Positions 12,689 through 24,331 of a DNA stretch of 64,000 nt are shown here, in pieces (within the stretch, counting starts at the first letter, position 1; every line of letters starts with the position of its first letter). The position numbers and the translations under genes are program-made. The stretch comes from Membranipora membranacea (taxonomy: Eukaryota > Bryozoa > Gymnolaemata > Cheilostomatida > Membraniporidae). Under the pieces are notes generated by a model that saw only the letters and a program-made list of their open reading frames with translations, was not told where the DNA came from and did not search any database. The stretch is from positions 31,532,283-31,596,282 of the forward strand of contig OU612066.1 of NCBI GenBank assembly GCA_914767715.1, given 5' to 3'.

Positions 12689-13678
12689 GCTTAACGGGAA
12701 ACAGGCAACAGTCTATAGATAATCTATCACGACACAAGCAAAAGTCACGGATAGAAAAATAGTTCACCATATGACGTTCACATCCATATATTGATATTTT
12801 ATTTTATTTATTTGTATACTATGTACATCACACGAGTTTAGATTAACATCTCAAGTTTACCAATATATTTTTATTATACAAGTATCATATACTATGTAAC
12901 ACTCTGCTATTTGAAATTTTCTTTGCACTTTGTGTAGAACTATATTTATTTGCAAGTGTGCACGGTCGGTGGTAACATTTTGATTATTTATTAGATTTCT
13001 AAGTTACAAATAAATACTAAATACTAATAAAGATTTTGAAAATATATCAGTGATACTTGAAGATGTGGCAACATTGAATAACCCAGATGTTACAATCAAG
13101 ACATCAGCTCAATAACACACAGTCATGTGATTTCCCACTGAGCCAACAACACAACAAAATCCTGGCATGTAGAAAGTACAGTTATCTGGAGTTGTCTTTG
13201 CTTGGGTTGTGAGAAGACAACTTGGCACTAATTATAATATAAAAGACCTACATTTTGGATTACTCATATATTTTTTTGTAACAATAATACAAAACTACAC
13301 AACAATATTGATCCATAGGTTTGTGATTAAATGGTTATAAACATTTATGGCGGATATTGCATGGCAACTGTTTTTTTTTTCGGTTTTAGCAACTAGATAC
13401 CCCCACCCCCCTTGGGAACAACACATTTACAGTTGGCATTGTAACTTAAAAAACAGATGGCATAGCGAATTCATCATCTGCAGTTCAGTTCCCACCTGAA
13501 ATATGCCATCCACATAAATGGTGTTCATCATAGGGTCTGTGTTGGCATGGCTCATTTTCCTGTCAACATTATCTTTAGGAGTTGTTTCCTTTGTAATATA
13601 TACAGGACAACTCCAATTTTACAAGATTATTTTATTTCATATTTGTCTTAAATTGTATCTCTTTTCGTTTCAAAGGAG
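12689..13678. promoter_or_regulatory. Upstream region of the DUF6589-like gene
   Basis: About 1 kb of AT-rich sequence between the putative upstream exons and the ATG at 13679. A TATA-like AATATATACA lies near 13596, roughly 80 bases before the ATG. No start site can be fixed from sequence alone. Confidence 0.3.
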
Positions 13679-16600
13679 ATGACATTTTGTACTGCTGCTA
13701 GCTGTTCCAACAGTTTTAAACAGCGGAGGTTTCCGATATCGGAGAGTGCACCAAAGGCTGCCAAAAGAAGAAGATGGGTTATGGAGAACGATGGAGTGTG
13801 TGTTGAGAAGAGTTGGCTATGTTATAGCTGTAATAAAAAGGCAATGGATGATCTATCAGGTGGGTAATGAGAAACTTGCAATTGAGATTATACTGCCTTG
13901 AGCTGTAAATTAATTAGAATCAATACTACAGTTGCAATCGTAACTTGGTGATTTCTTTTTTTAGAAGGACCTGCGACTCTTAGCAAAGGCTACCAAGAAT
14001 TGACAAATGCGGCTGAAAACCGTTATGCTGCTGGTGTTGTAAAAGTGAGTGTTGTAACATTCAGTATTACGTAACAGTTGATAATCTATAATTGATAAAT
14101 CTATGATCAAAGGTAATTTATTATTGATTAATGATGAGCTTTGGTAAACATTATCATTTGATGTTCTTTATTGCCAGGCTCTCAAGAAGATTCCAGAGGT
14201 GCAGGAATTGCTCCTGAAGGATTTTCTTTCTCAAATTGAAGAAGAGGTGACCTCACTAACAAGCATGGTAGAACCCAGTAATCTCAGGGAGGCTTTGACT
14301 CCAGCCAACCTTGACAGTATCTTGACAAGCTCCTGCAAAGAGTTTAGGGAAAGGAGCCCAAAGTTAGCTGCGGTTTTTCGACAAGCCTCGAATACAGGTA
14401 ATTAAATACTTTTTGCATCAAATAGGTTCTCTACTCGCAATTTTAGTGCTGCACTTGCAGCTATATGCGTATCATTTGACTAGTTACTTCTTTGCCAGCT
14501 GTTAGTTTTTCACAACAAATTATTCATCAAATGTATTATTTTGTGTTTCTGTAGATTCAAACCAGAAAACAGCAATACTGTATAGTATTGTCCTCTGCTC
14601 AAGGGCCAAGGAGCTTTGCATGATGAAACGAGGTTTCACAATGCTATTATCCTCACTAGGAGCCACAACTACCTTGACTGAGGCCCTAGTGCCGTATGGG
14701 CTGACTGTGGCTAGTGGAACCAAGATCAAAACACTGGATGCACTTGGGGAAGGCTACATCTGTGAGAGAGTAGCTGATCATCTAAATAAAGGAGGAAGAA
14801 TTGCTACTGTTTGTAAGTAGCTATTTGCATGAAGTGTTTATTACGAGGGCATTTTTTAATCTATTATTTAGAACCAACCTTGTGCATAAGACAGCTTCCA
14901 CATTCATTACTAGCTATCATTCACCAAACATCATTTCTTGATACAAGCTCCAAATTTATCGTCACAGCTGATACTTACTGTATACAACATAAATACATAT
15001 AGTATACATAGTACATAAAGTATTTGTCTTGTAGCTGATAACATCAACATCTGTGTACAGAGGGAAGTGGAAAGTCTCAAAAGAGCATCAAAAAAACAGT
15101 ATAATTGGATATACTGGTGGATACGGTCTATTCCCACTCTGCCAAATGTGGATATGCCCATCAGTATTCAAGGTATATATCTACATCGTGACAGCAAGTG
15201 AAACATTGATTCTTACGAACTCTCTTGGAAGGCCCTATTAATTGAAACACTGCAAGATATGATTTGTTTTGATTATTTCATTAGTATTTATCATTTCTTG
15301 CACATTTTCCAGCACCACCACAAGCTGCATTGTTCATGCTAAACAATCTTGAGGAGTCAAGGCTGGTCGAAGTATATTCTATACTGGTAGCAAGGATACT
15401 GACGGAGTGTTTTGAGAACATGACAAATACAACTCGGTGGGCTCCAAAACAGATAATTAGGTGAGTGCACTTCGTTGTCAATGGAGACTCATTTAATTCA
15501 GGGATTTATGGTTAGATGTTATGGACTGAAAGTGTACAGATATCATTTTACCCACAAATTAATTGTAGGTCTGAGGTCAAGACTGCTTTATGGTCAGAAG
15601 ACACCAAAGTGTGGCCAATGCCAGTAGAAATGAATGATCAGATGAAGATCGGTGAATGCACCAAGTTCTTACTCACATCAACAAGGAAACTAGATGCCAT
15701 CTATGATAAGACCGACAGTAAGTAGGCAACATTATCTCATTACAACATATATATGATAATATGAAATAATATACAGGTGAGACGGTGCCGCAAGTAGAGT
15801 CACCATTTTGTAAAGCTTTGACCCAAAATAATAGCTGAGGACCAGGAAATACTCAAATAAACATAACATAACTTTTACAATTTGTTTTAGGAAATATTAC
15901 TCTTGAACAGCTGCCAAGCTATGGCGACCAAATGACGAGAAAGAATCTAGATTTGGCAAAGGGAATGCGGGTGGATTTTGAAGGTGCAGTAGCCGGTCTC
16001 AGGATTCAAACTCCCCTGCTGTGTGCACCATGGCACATCAAACAAGATCTTTTGGAGGTGAGCTCCAGATGTACAACGTTTACGGTTATGTGCTTATATT
16101 TAAACCTAATGTTTTAGTCACATATTAAAAAATACCATGTCTGATAGGATGGTGTTCACATAAATATGATGTTCACTTTCAGGTTTATTTTGTTATTTAC
16201 AGAAAACGTATAAGAAAATGTATGACGAGAAAGAGTCAAGGTGCTATGGTACTATAGCCAACCTTAAGCATGTACTGAACAGAGTGAGAGTCACCGGTGC
16301 TGTCAAGGGGAAGTTTAGGGCTCATGATGACTATTTCAAACTGGTAAGGAAATGCAGCAATCGGTTATAAAGGAAAATGATTCAAAATAATATATCCCTG
16401 GGGTAGAGGATAGGAGTTTAAGCGGTAGCACTATACGCCTGAACAAATTGGCAACTCGCTGTGTCATACTTGAAATCAATAGACAGCGATGAACACCACT
16501 TTATTCATTACCAGGTTATGAAGAGTATTGTTTGTTCCGCTGCTATGCACCATCTGCAAATGGAAACTTTGGAGGACACAGTGGTTGTACCAGATGTCAT

Positions 16601-18183
16601 GGTTGTCGCCAGAGAAATAGTTACACGCTACCTTTATTCATCATTACAAACAGGTAGGTCCAATAAATAGTTACAGCATGTCAAAATGTAATTGTTCCTT
16701 GCACCTAAGAGTTGTTGGCCCCTTGGAGGAGAGGGGATGACTGCAAATATTCTAAGCGCCAATTTCAAAACGGAGTTTTACTTATTTCAGGGGAAAATGA
16801 CAGCAGCATATACAAATCTAAATACAGTACCCAAGAAGAGCCACCGACAGATCACTGCTACTTCCAGCCTGCTACTGACACAACAAACGAGGTATGCTGT
16901 TGCTTAGCACTACTAACTTCATAATCATTAAGTTATTGTCATAAGTTCAGGTGTTGGGACTAGTCGACAAAATTGTTATCATTATTTGTCGAGGATATTG
17001 TCGTAATCCATGTCTACAAATCCCGTTTATTTTTTGTATAGGATGGATGGCATAGCTACTATAGATGCATCGCAAACTATGGCTTGCATTACCTCAACAT
17101 GTGTGATACCACGGATGAAGGAGACATAGAAAGATACCTAATAAACACCAAACGGAATCTGGAGCTATTTCTAAGTTACAACAACAACAGCAAGTATGGT
17201 GCTGAGATGGTTGACACTATTTTCAAGCTTCAGCACAAGCTTCCTCAAGAGTCAGCTAAATCGGCATTGGCTGGTGAGTATGGCTGTAAAAACATATTTA
17301 TATCAACGACTTCATCAGATAACAAAATTTTATTAAAATCCCTTGATAGTAACATACAAAAATGATGAAATAACAAACCATTGCATATAACAGCAATACT
17401 CATTAGTTGTGTGCCAGAGAAAATTCCCGCCATTAAAATTGAACAATGTGAAACAGATATAACACAAAAAAGTTGTTACCTTACAGGTATGTACGTCAAA
17501 ACTAACGGCGTAATTAAAGAAGTTGACCTGGAGACTGAGACACATGTGAAGAAAGTAAAATTGATGATAAACTCCTTAGGTGCTAACAAAGAAAACGAAT
17601 CGGCAGTGCAAAGAATAACAGGTAACAGATAACATCTTCTGTTAAACCAACTGATAAAAATAAAGCAAAGCCAGATTGTGCAACTGATTATGACTCGGTG
17701 TTGGAGCTATTTATATAGAAAAATTGTATCGAATTACAGGATGTGCAGCGGCTCTCCAAAACATACAGAAGGTAATGACAGTGAAAAGAAGAAGTTATAG
17801 AAGTAAGATTTCCAAGAGGGCAGATTTGGAGGTAACAGTCAAGTATATAAACAGACTGAAGCCGTGGATGTTCAAACAGAGGATATGCCCAATGAGACTT
17901 ACGACATTCAAGGATAATGGCAAGGAAATCATAGAGGAGAAAATTCAGGGACTTATCTTCAACCAGCAAGTGTTCAATGGTGAGTACCTATTCCTACAAA
18001 AAAATAATTTTCCATGGATATATGACACAAAAACACAAGTTAGGTCAAACTTTCAAAGTCTTCAGTATCAAGTGAGACTGCGATGAAGTTAGCATGAGTA
18101 GATAGTTATTTCCCTAGCACGCGGTATCAAAGTGGTAGGAATGGTCTTAGATAATTCAGGTTTTTGTTTTTGTTTTAGAATGA
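13679..18183 (+). CDS. Intact DUF6589-like protein, candidate transposase, 808 aa in 15 exons
   Basis: Exons: 13679-13859, 13965-14044, 14178-14397, 14555-14812, 15035-15172, 15313-15460, 15569-15717, 15891-16057, 16203-16343, 16515-16653, 16791-16891, 17042-17273, 17394-17621, 17740-17979 and 18179-18183. All junctions are GT-AG, all phases agree, and the sum is 2427 nt ending in TGA. The N-terminus has Cys pairs (FCTAASC, CYSC) that may bind zinc, and a basic KRRR stretch. The middle has ATVSDNINICVQ, then PSYGDQMTRKNLDLA, then DGWHSYYRC, the order I associate with DUF6589 proteins. That match is from memory. Asp residues in DNIN and GDQ would fit an RNase H-like site, but the third acidic residue is not identified. 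The gene is convergent with the helicase gene; their stop codons are about 20 bases apart. Absence of any frameshift suggests recent function. Confidence 0.8.
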
Positions 18184-18201
18184 TTGAGGCATCATTTAAC
18201 C

Positions 18202-20897
18202 TTAACATACCTCAGAGCTTGTAGAGCATGAACTGCAGCAGAGCACAGAACTACCTCGATAATCTGAAACTTCCGTCGATGGCGAGCCATAAGCTGTATA
18301 GAGATGTTTCTGGAGGAAAAGAACAGAAGAGTTATGTCCACATATTTTTGTATCTTTTTATTCCATCAGTGTTGACTACAAAAATCTGACTAAGCCGGTT
18401 AAGAACCTTTGCAAAGATAGATCATTATTTTTTATATCCCTTTTTCAATGAACTGGCATTTTGATGATAATATCATAAAAAAATAATTTTCTTGTTCGAC
18501 TGAACCTATTTTCTGTCCAGTATACCGCTATGTTAGCCAATGCTCAACATCAATTTTGTTGATGTTATATGCTTGTTAATATATACCCGCAAACATGATG
18601 CTTGAATCAAAGCCTTCATTTCTTTCTTGGCTTTTCCAAGTTCGATATTGCTGTAGTGAATGGTGCAAGTACAGGTGCCGCCATCCCGGCCACCTCTTCC
18701 AATCTGCTGCACTAACTCCGATGTGGCTCCAGGGGGCTGCATGAAAATTATCTGACGGATATCTTTGATATCCACACCCAAACCAAAGGCAGAGCTCGCA
18801 ATAACTATACGATGACTGTAACACAAACAGAAGGTTACTCTTTTACTGCAATTGAGTGATTCCAACAGTAACCCGGACAAAAGTTTAAGCACTAATATTA
18901 TAATCATTCTTAGGACACTGTCACAACATGCCATTATCCATAACCGCAACAGATGGCTGCATAAAGCTGATGTTAAAAACGGAAGATACATACTTATATA
19001 TGGATGTCCCACCTGCTATTCTCCTTACACAGCTCATCTAGAATAGCTTTTTGCATCTCAGCATCTGTTTGGCCATGAAACTGTATCACTAGTTTAGCAC
19101 CAGCCCGCTTCACACCGTCTACAAATATGTGGGCAAAAAAGTATGAAATGGGTGTAATAATGGAATGTGCGGCGAAGATTAGAGTTTTGGGGTAGCTTTG
19201 TTTTTGGTTACAAATTCTTTCAGCGATTGGAGTTAAAATTGAGCGTAAGGCTTGATCAGTCCGATGATGCTTCTGTTGGATAGAAAAATAGAAACGGCTG
19301 AAGTTGTGAGGAAGGTTGATGATAAGAGGAGATTTGAGCATGAGTTGTTTGGAGACAGTCTGTAATGTATCTTTGTGAAGTGTGGCACTAAGAGCAAGGA
19401 CAGTTGGTTTGGAGATGGAGAGCTGACATATCAGTGCCCCAAGAGATCCAAATGCCTTTCGAAAGGTTGTACCCCTGCAAAATAAGACAGATATATCTGG
19501 ACGCTCTATTTGAATGCAACAATAATTTCACAGGTGATAATCAATTAACTCATGTTCTATACAATGTCTTAGCTTCATGAAAAGTCACAGAGATTTGAAC
19601 AGATAATTAAGGCAAACAATTTAGCGAATATGGACACAGCTCTCGGGCCTACCAGTTGTAAATAGCGAATGATGTCACATACCTACAACCTGTGAGTTCT
19701 AACTACACTGGTTACACAAGTTCAGAGTTCGATCTCAAAGCTCTCAATTTTTTGAACATCAAACCCTCTGTGTTTACCCGGGCTTGGGACCGGCTGAAAA
19801 GTGATTATTTCACTTTTCAGGCCACATTACAATGAATTTTTGTGTGAAAGCCACCTATCTTCAATCTCAAAAACACAGGAGAAATTTGGTGTGATCGAGC
19901 AACGGCATGGCAGACTGTCAAAAAACCTTACTATGCATATTGCATCAATACTGGTTTGCAGAAGGGTGGTTGGAGCTGAGTATCGATAGTCAGAGATGAG
20001 AAGCATTTCGTTCTATAAAGACTCTCCTGAAAACTCGCACCTGAAACTGCAACAGAAATAGCAAAAGATAGACAGTAGGCCAATAGGCTAATAAATTTGG
20101 AACAGCCACAGAACGACCAGAACAGTAGCCTACCTACCACTCCAAAACTAGATGACATTCATCAACTACTACACATCCAATTTGTATCTTTTCTTTTTGT
20201 ATTATGGCTTTTAGTTCAGCAGCATGTTCTGGTAGGGTAATGTAGTAATTTACATCTGATGATTCCTGTATTTCTACATAAGAGAAAAAAGGTCTTATTT
20301 TAGGTCATTTATATTGCTACAATGGTACAATACTAAAAGTTTCATGAAACGGCCAGTCATAGGCATACAATAACACGCCACTGTACAAAGAAGACAATAT
20401 GCAATGCACTATCATTTCCTCAACAGTGTCCCAATTCAAGCAAAATGTACCAAACAAAGAGGAGAAAATAATCACCTTCTCCAAACAATTTGGAGTTTCC
20501 CACAACACGAACACCTTTTCCTCTCAGTTTTCCTAGTTGGTCGATAATCAGGGCATTCGTTGGCAAAACAATCACAATGGGCAGAGCCAATATGAAAGGG
20601 AGTACCTAAAACATAGTTTTGTTATTTGACATACCTGACCAAACATATCATACACTCCATATATAGAGGGATTGAATTATTACACATAATTATTGCACAC
20701 ATTTAGACATTTAGTTCAAGTATACATGACCTGAAGAATGGCCCCTTAAATAACACTCACCCAAAATATCAGAGATTTCCCTGCTCCTGTTGGTACATGA
20801 ACAACCGTGTCCCTTCCGCTGATCAGAGAGCAGAGAGCATCTTTCTGGAAGGGATGAACCTTGGCTACACCAAACTCTTGATGGGCAAGCTGATCTA
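18202..20897 (-). CDS. RecQ-like superfamily 2 DNA helicase
   Basis: Exons right to left: 20897-20761, 20605-20478, 20273-20138, 19474-19013, 18815-18587 and 18309-18202, all GT-AG with agreeing phases. Motifs in order: Walker A PTGAGKS, motif Ia VLPTNALIIDQ, motif II VVVDECHLVLEW (DECH), motif III LALSATLH, motif V VIASSAFGLGVDI, and motif VI QQIGRGGRDG. The C-terminus has a CCSSC cluster like the zinc-binding subdomain of RecQ. No HRDC domain is present. About 400 residues are visible. The first exon is uncertain: the frame stays open upstream to 20988, where an ATG exists, but the AG at 20898 looks like an acceptor. The enzyme should unwind DNA 3' to 5' using ATP. Its place inside the transposon, tail to tail with the DUF6589-like gene, suggests a role in moving or copying the element. 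Confidence 0.85.
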
Positions 20898-21167
20898 CTG
20901 CAAAACACAGCCACATAGGATGGTGATTACAGTGATAGTGAGTGATAGTGAGTGACAGCATGGGCCACAGCTGCCTACTGACAGTCACAATGTTCTGCTC
21001 AAACGAGAGAAGTTCTCTCTATGAGATATAGCACTGGCAGGGAAAGGGCTATTTCCCTAGAACCAATAAGGAGCTACTCCTTGCTAGAACATCAAATTAT
21101 AATCAGTGGCACTGCTTCCAATTTACGCTCTGGCTGGTTGACCAATAGTAGGATCAAGGAGTAACAG

Positions 21168-21261
21168 CATGGGCCCCTGGGACTTGCATGTCTTTACTTT
21201 GCCAATGTCCACTATAGTGGACATTGGCAAAGTAAAGACATGCAAGTCCCAGGGGCCCATG
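21168..21261. repeat. 94-bp perfect palindrome
   Basis: Two 47-base arms meet with no spacer at the centre CACTATAGTG. Imperfect pairing continues outward (GTAACAG and ACTCCTTG blocks). It lies just upstream of the helicase gene. It could extrude as a cruciform, or be an assembly or foldback artefact. Confidence 0.9.
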
Positions 21262-22214
21262 AGTAACAGGGGCTATTACTCCTTGGTAAGTAGGATGTAT
21301 GTGTACTGTATGTATATATGTACTTAGAAAGAAGTAACCCAATCCAATGTGTTCTTAGCAGAGATGAAAGAACACATGAGATCATGCTCTGTTAACATTC
21401 ATACTCACTTCTTTGAGAAGCCATCATCTGTCTCTATCTCTCCTTTAGTTTCAGTTACTTACTACAAGTGTACTTCCTGACCTTTGTTGTTTACTCTTAG
21501 TTATTTTACTACAAGCTGTTTCATTATCTTGTATAGTAATAATGGCAAGCTGCGCATTGGCTGATGTAGTCTAAAAAATTTACAGAGCTAACACCTTAGA
21601 GGTTCGAATAATGCATTAGACAGAAAAGTTGTCTGCTCCTTGATCCAGGCAGCGCCACCGTCGCTATGCTGCAGAGATAGACTATGTCTCAAGTCTAGCC
21701 TGCAAGCAGAATGGTTTCCTGCTGTTGCATCAGCCAGTATCATATTACATTATGCTTTTTATAACTGAACATCAGAAGAGTCTAGTCAGTTAGTATGTAG
21801 CAGCTGAAGCAACAAGACCTTATATTTTCAAACTAGTAAACAGATCACCAATAAAGTGCCTTACAACTGAACACAACATATTGAAGTAAGTTTCTTGAGT
21901 TCTGCCTGCTGGCAGACCTCCCTGCCTTGACATAAAGTTGCCTTGTTTGTAATCTGTTGTTAGACTGTAGCCTCCCTTGGGTAGTAGGTAGAGGCCAAGT
22001 GAAAACCCCCATTGCACCACTGCATCCATTGTCCTGATTGCCAGTCCAGTCCAGTTCAATCTAGTCCAGTTCCAGTCCAGCCCAGTCTAGTTTTCTCGCA
22101 AAGATAGTTGTAAACCCAGAGCCATTCCCTCCCCAGATAAATAAGCCTATCTTTGTCCACATATTCCCCCCCCAAAGCCAGCCCCAAAGTCAGGTCAATT
22201 ATATTCCCAGCCCA

Positions 22215-22400
22215 GTTAGAGTCGTCGTACTCGTCACCCCCCCCCCCCCTCAGTTAGAGTCGTCGTACTCGTCACCCCCCCCCCCTCAGTTAGAGTCGTC
22301 GTACTCGTCACCCCCCTGAGTTAGAGTCGTCGTACTCGTCACCCCCCCCCCTCAGTTAGAGTCGTCGTACAGGCAGATAGAGAGTCGGCGTACTCGTTTT
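22215..22400. repeat. Tandem repeat with poly-C spacers
   Basis: Five units of AGTTAGAGTCGTCGTACTCG followed by TCAC and a C run of variable length (6-11), then degenerate AGAGAGTCGGCGTACTC copies. Run-length variation suggests replication slippage. Confidence 0.9.
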
Positions 22401-22545
22401 AGAGAGTCGGCGTACTCAGTATAAATAGGCAATGGGCGTGGTTGCAGTGGCGGGTATCGCCGCCTTAGGGTAACCCCCTCAAAATCCTCTACAATAGGCC
22501 AACACCCATCGTACATACTTGTTAACTCTGTTGAGATGTGATGAT

Positions 22546-23891
22546 TCAGGTGGCAGCCTTCTGCTCCTCCTGTGACGAGTCAAAGGGGCTCCAATTTATT
22601 AAACTGTGACCATTTCTAATAAATAAGTGAGGTGTGTCCTCCATTACAGCCTTCTGTAGTAGCTTCTGATATGGAAATGCCTCAGCTCCTGTTGCTCTAA
22701 ATCTAAAATATTCCTTGTTTACTTTTTACTACTAATGATAAATAATGACTCGCTAAAAATAGCCTATTAATGTGAATGTTTTCTGATCAACTTATTGTAT
22801 ATAAGTAACATGTGTATAAGTGGAGGAACATGCAGAAAAGTACTTGTCACATTGTAAATGATAGCCTGTGATATGATATTGATTTTATGTCAATGCCCAT
22901 AATGTATTATGCTTTTATGAATTAGTAGGCTATAGTAAACTCAAGTGCATTTAGGACAGTTTCAAGTGCATTTAGGACAGTTTTTCCAATGCGCCTATAA
23001 AAGGAGCGGCGTGGCTTTGTGCATCATGATTTAGTTATCAGACTTCATTGTGGATGGTTGAATTGTGAGAGCAATAAACTGTTATTAACATAATAAGTTG
23101 TTTATATAACTGAATTGTCCCGAGTAACATTTAGGACTGAGCCTGACCTAGTGTCTATAATTCAGTCTCTTTTATCTTGGTATATCACTATTAACAGCCT
23201 GGCCTAGTGCCTATAATTGTTAGAGTGGTGGCTTGCAGGATAATTCCACTGGCAATTACTCCGTTGAGCACAAAGGGTGGTTGACTATAGTTGTAAGCCT
23301 GGCTCCAATGCCTATAATTTACATCATAGCTTTTCCATTCTTCGCAGTCGCAGAGGTTTGACTATAGTTGTAGGCCTGGCTTCAATGCCTATAATTTACA
23401 TCATAGCTTTTCCTTTCTTCGCAAGTGGCAATATTATTGGCGGATTGACTATATTTATTGCAATATAGGTCTTTGGTTCTCTGCAGTGAGTAAGGGGGCT
23501 CAACGCCTTATACAACTCCTCATTCTGAGTAACTGCAATTGTTGAGGTGAGAGCCAATACTCACTGGATCATCAATTGGGCTTTGTATGAGCCGGTTTTG
23601 AGTTGCGTAATGGATTGGCAACTCGGTCAGTGTGCTTGAATAGACACTGAAGCTTTCTTGTTCTGGTGGATTTATTACAGTAACCCTCGTGCCTAAGCTA
23701 CCAAACTGATCACAAGAAGGGTGTAGTAATCAAGAAAATCCAGAACACTCCACATACTTCCATCATTTTCAAACTTGCAGGAATATATAGTCAAACCATT
23801 CCTCTCTCCAATACAAAAGTTCATTTGGATTCATCATGACTAATTTGACATCTGCTTGGTGTGTACCAAACTGTGCCATCTTGCTCTCCAT
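22546..23891 (-). CDS. Putative third gene of the element, incomplete model
   Basis: A 39-codon first exon (23891-23775, starting MESKMAQFG) would join in phase 0 to a clean 47-codon exon (23705-23565, containing VTVINPPEQESF and a GTGAGT donor). A likely last exon at 22696-22546 contains PHLFIRNGHSLINW and ends in TGA. The donor of the first exon (GTTTGA) is weak, and the exons between 22700 and 23560 are blurred by local repeats. I do not recognise the protein. Confidence 0.3.
23160..23465. repeat. Tandem repeat, about 75-bp units
   Basis: A block with TTGACTATAGTTGTA(A/G)GCCTGGC, AATGCCTATAATTTACATC and ATAGCTTTTCCTTTCTTCGCA occurs as two near-identical copies (about 23277-23355 and 23356-23430), with shorter diverged copies on both sides. 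Confidence 0.8.
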
Positions 23892-24072
23892 AATTTTTCA
23901 TCAAGTGACTTTGAGCTTGTGCACCTAGTTAGGATGCAATGAGCTCTATTAAAAGTCAAAGTTTGATATCTGTTATATTATTGGTCACGTATCAAAAACA
24001 TGACATTTCATTGGCCACTGACAATTCAAACTTTGAGCAAATTGATTTAAGCAGGAGAGGATAATCCTGAGT

Positions 24073-24130
24073 TTGGTTTTTTGAGGGTTCGTAGTTCGTG
24101 AGTTCGCGGTTCGGTTTTTCGTACCTACCG
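24073..24130 (-). repeat. Right terminal inverted repeat
   Basis: Reverse complement of the left end, finishing CGTACCTACCG at 24130. It is followed by the second CAAACTCAC. Confidence 0.9.
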
Positions 24131-24139
24131 CAAACTCAC
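24131..24139. repeat. Right 9-bp target-site duplication
   Basis: CAAACTCAC, identical to 6721-6729. Confidence 0.85.
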
Positions 24140-24331
24140 ACAATGAGCCAGTGTAAGAAGTTGTGTCCTTAGGCTACTTGTGAGTTTACTTTTCTTCAGT
24201 TTCACATCATAATAATTATAATATATCTATTGTAAATTTGTACCCATATGTATTTTACCAGAAACAATATTCCATTTATTTGTGGTCCTGCTACAAAGAA
24301 GTATACCTAATTGGTGTTTCTTGTTCTACAG

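Larger units (their letters stand above)
20989..22545. other. Spacer upstream of the helicase gene, repeats only
   Basis: Contains the 94-bp palindrome, a CCAGT-rich stretch near 22045-22085, and the GTCGTCGTACTCGTC tandem repeats. No exon chain is supported. Confidence 0.5.
6730..24130. mobile_element. 17.4 kb DNA transposon carrying DUF6589-like and RecQ-like genes
   Basis: The left end begins CGGTAGGTACGAAAAACCGA and the right end is its reverse complement. The two ends match over about 58 bp with a handful of mismatches. CAAACTCAC lies directly outside both ends (6721-6729 and 24131-24139), a perfect 9-bp target-site duplication. Inside lie an intact 808-codon gene (13679-18183), a convergent RecQ-like helicase gene, weaker exon sets at 11221-12688 and 22546-23891, long repeats and palindromes. 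The terminus holds repeated CGAAC words. A perfect duplication and an unbroken long gene indicate a fairly recent insertion. Which protein is the transposase is inference: the DUF6589-like one has aspartates in DNIN and GDQ contexts that could belong to an RNase H-type site. I cannot place the element in a named superfamily. Confidence 0.85.
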
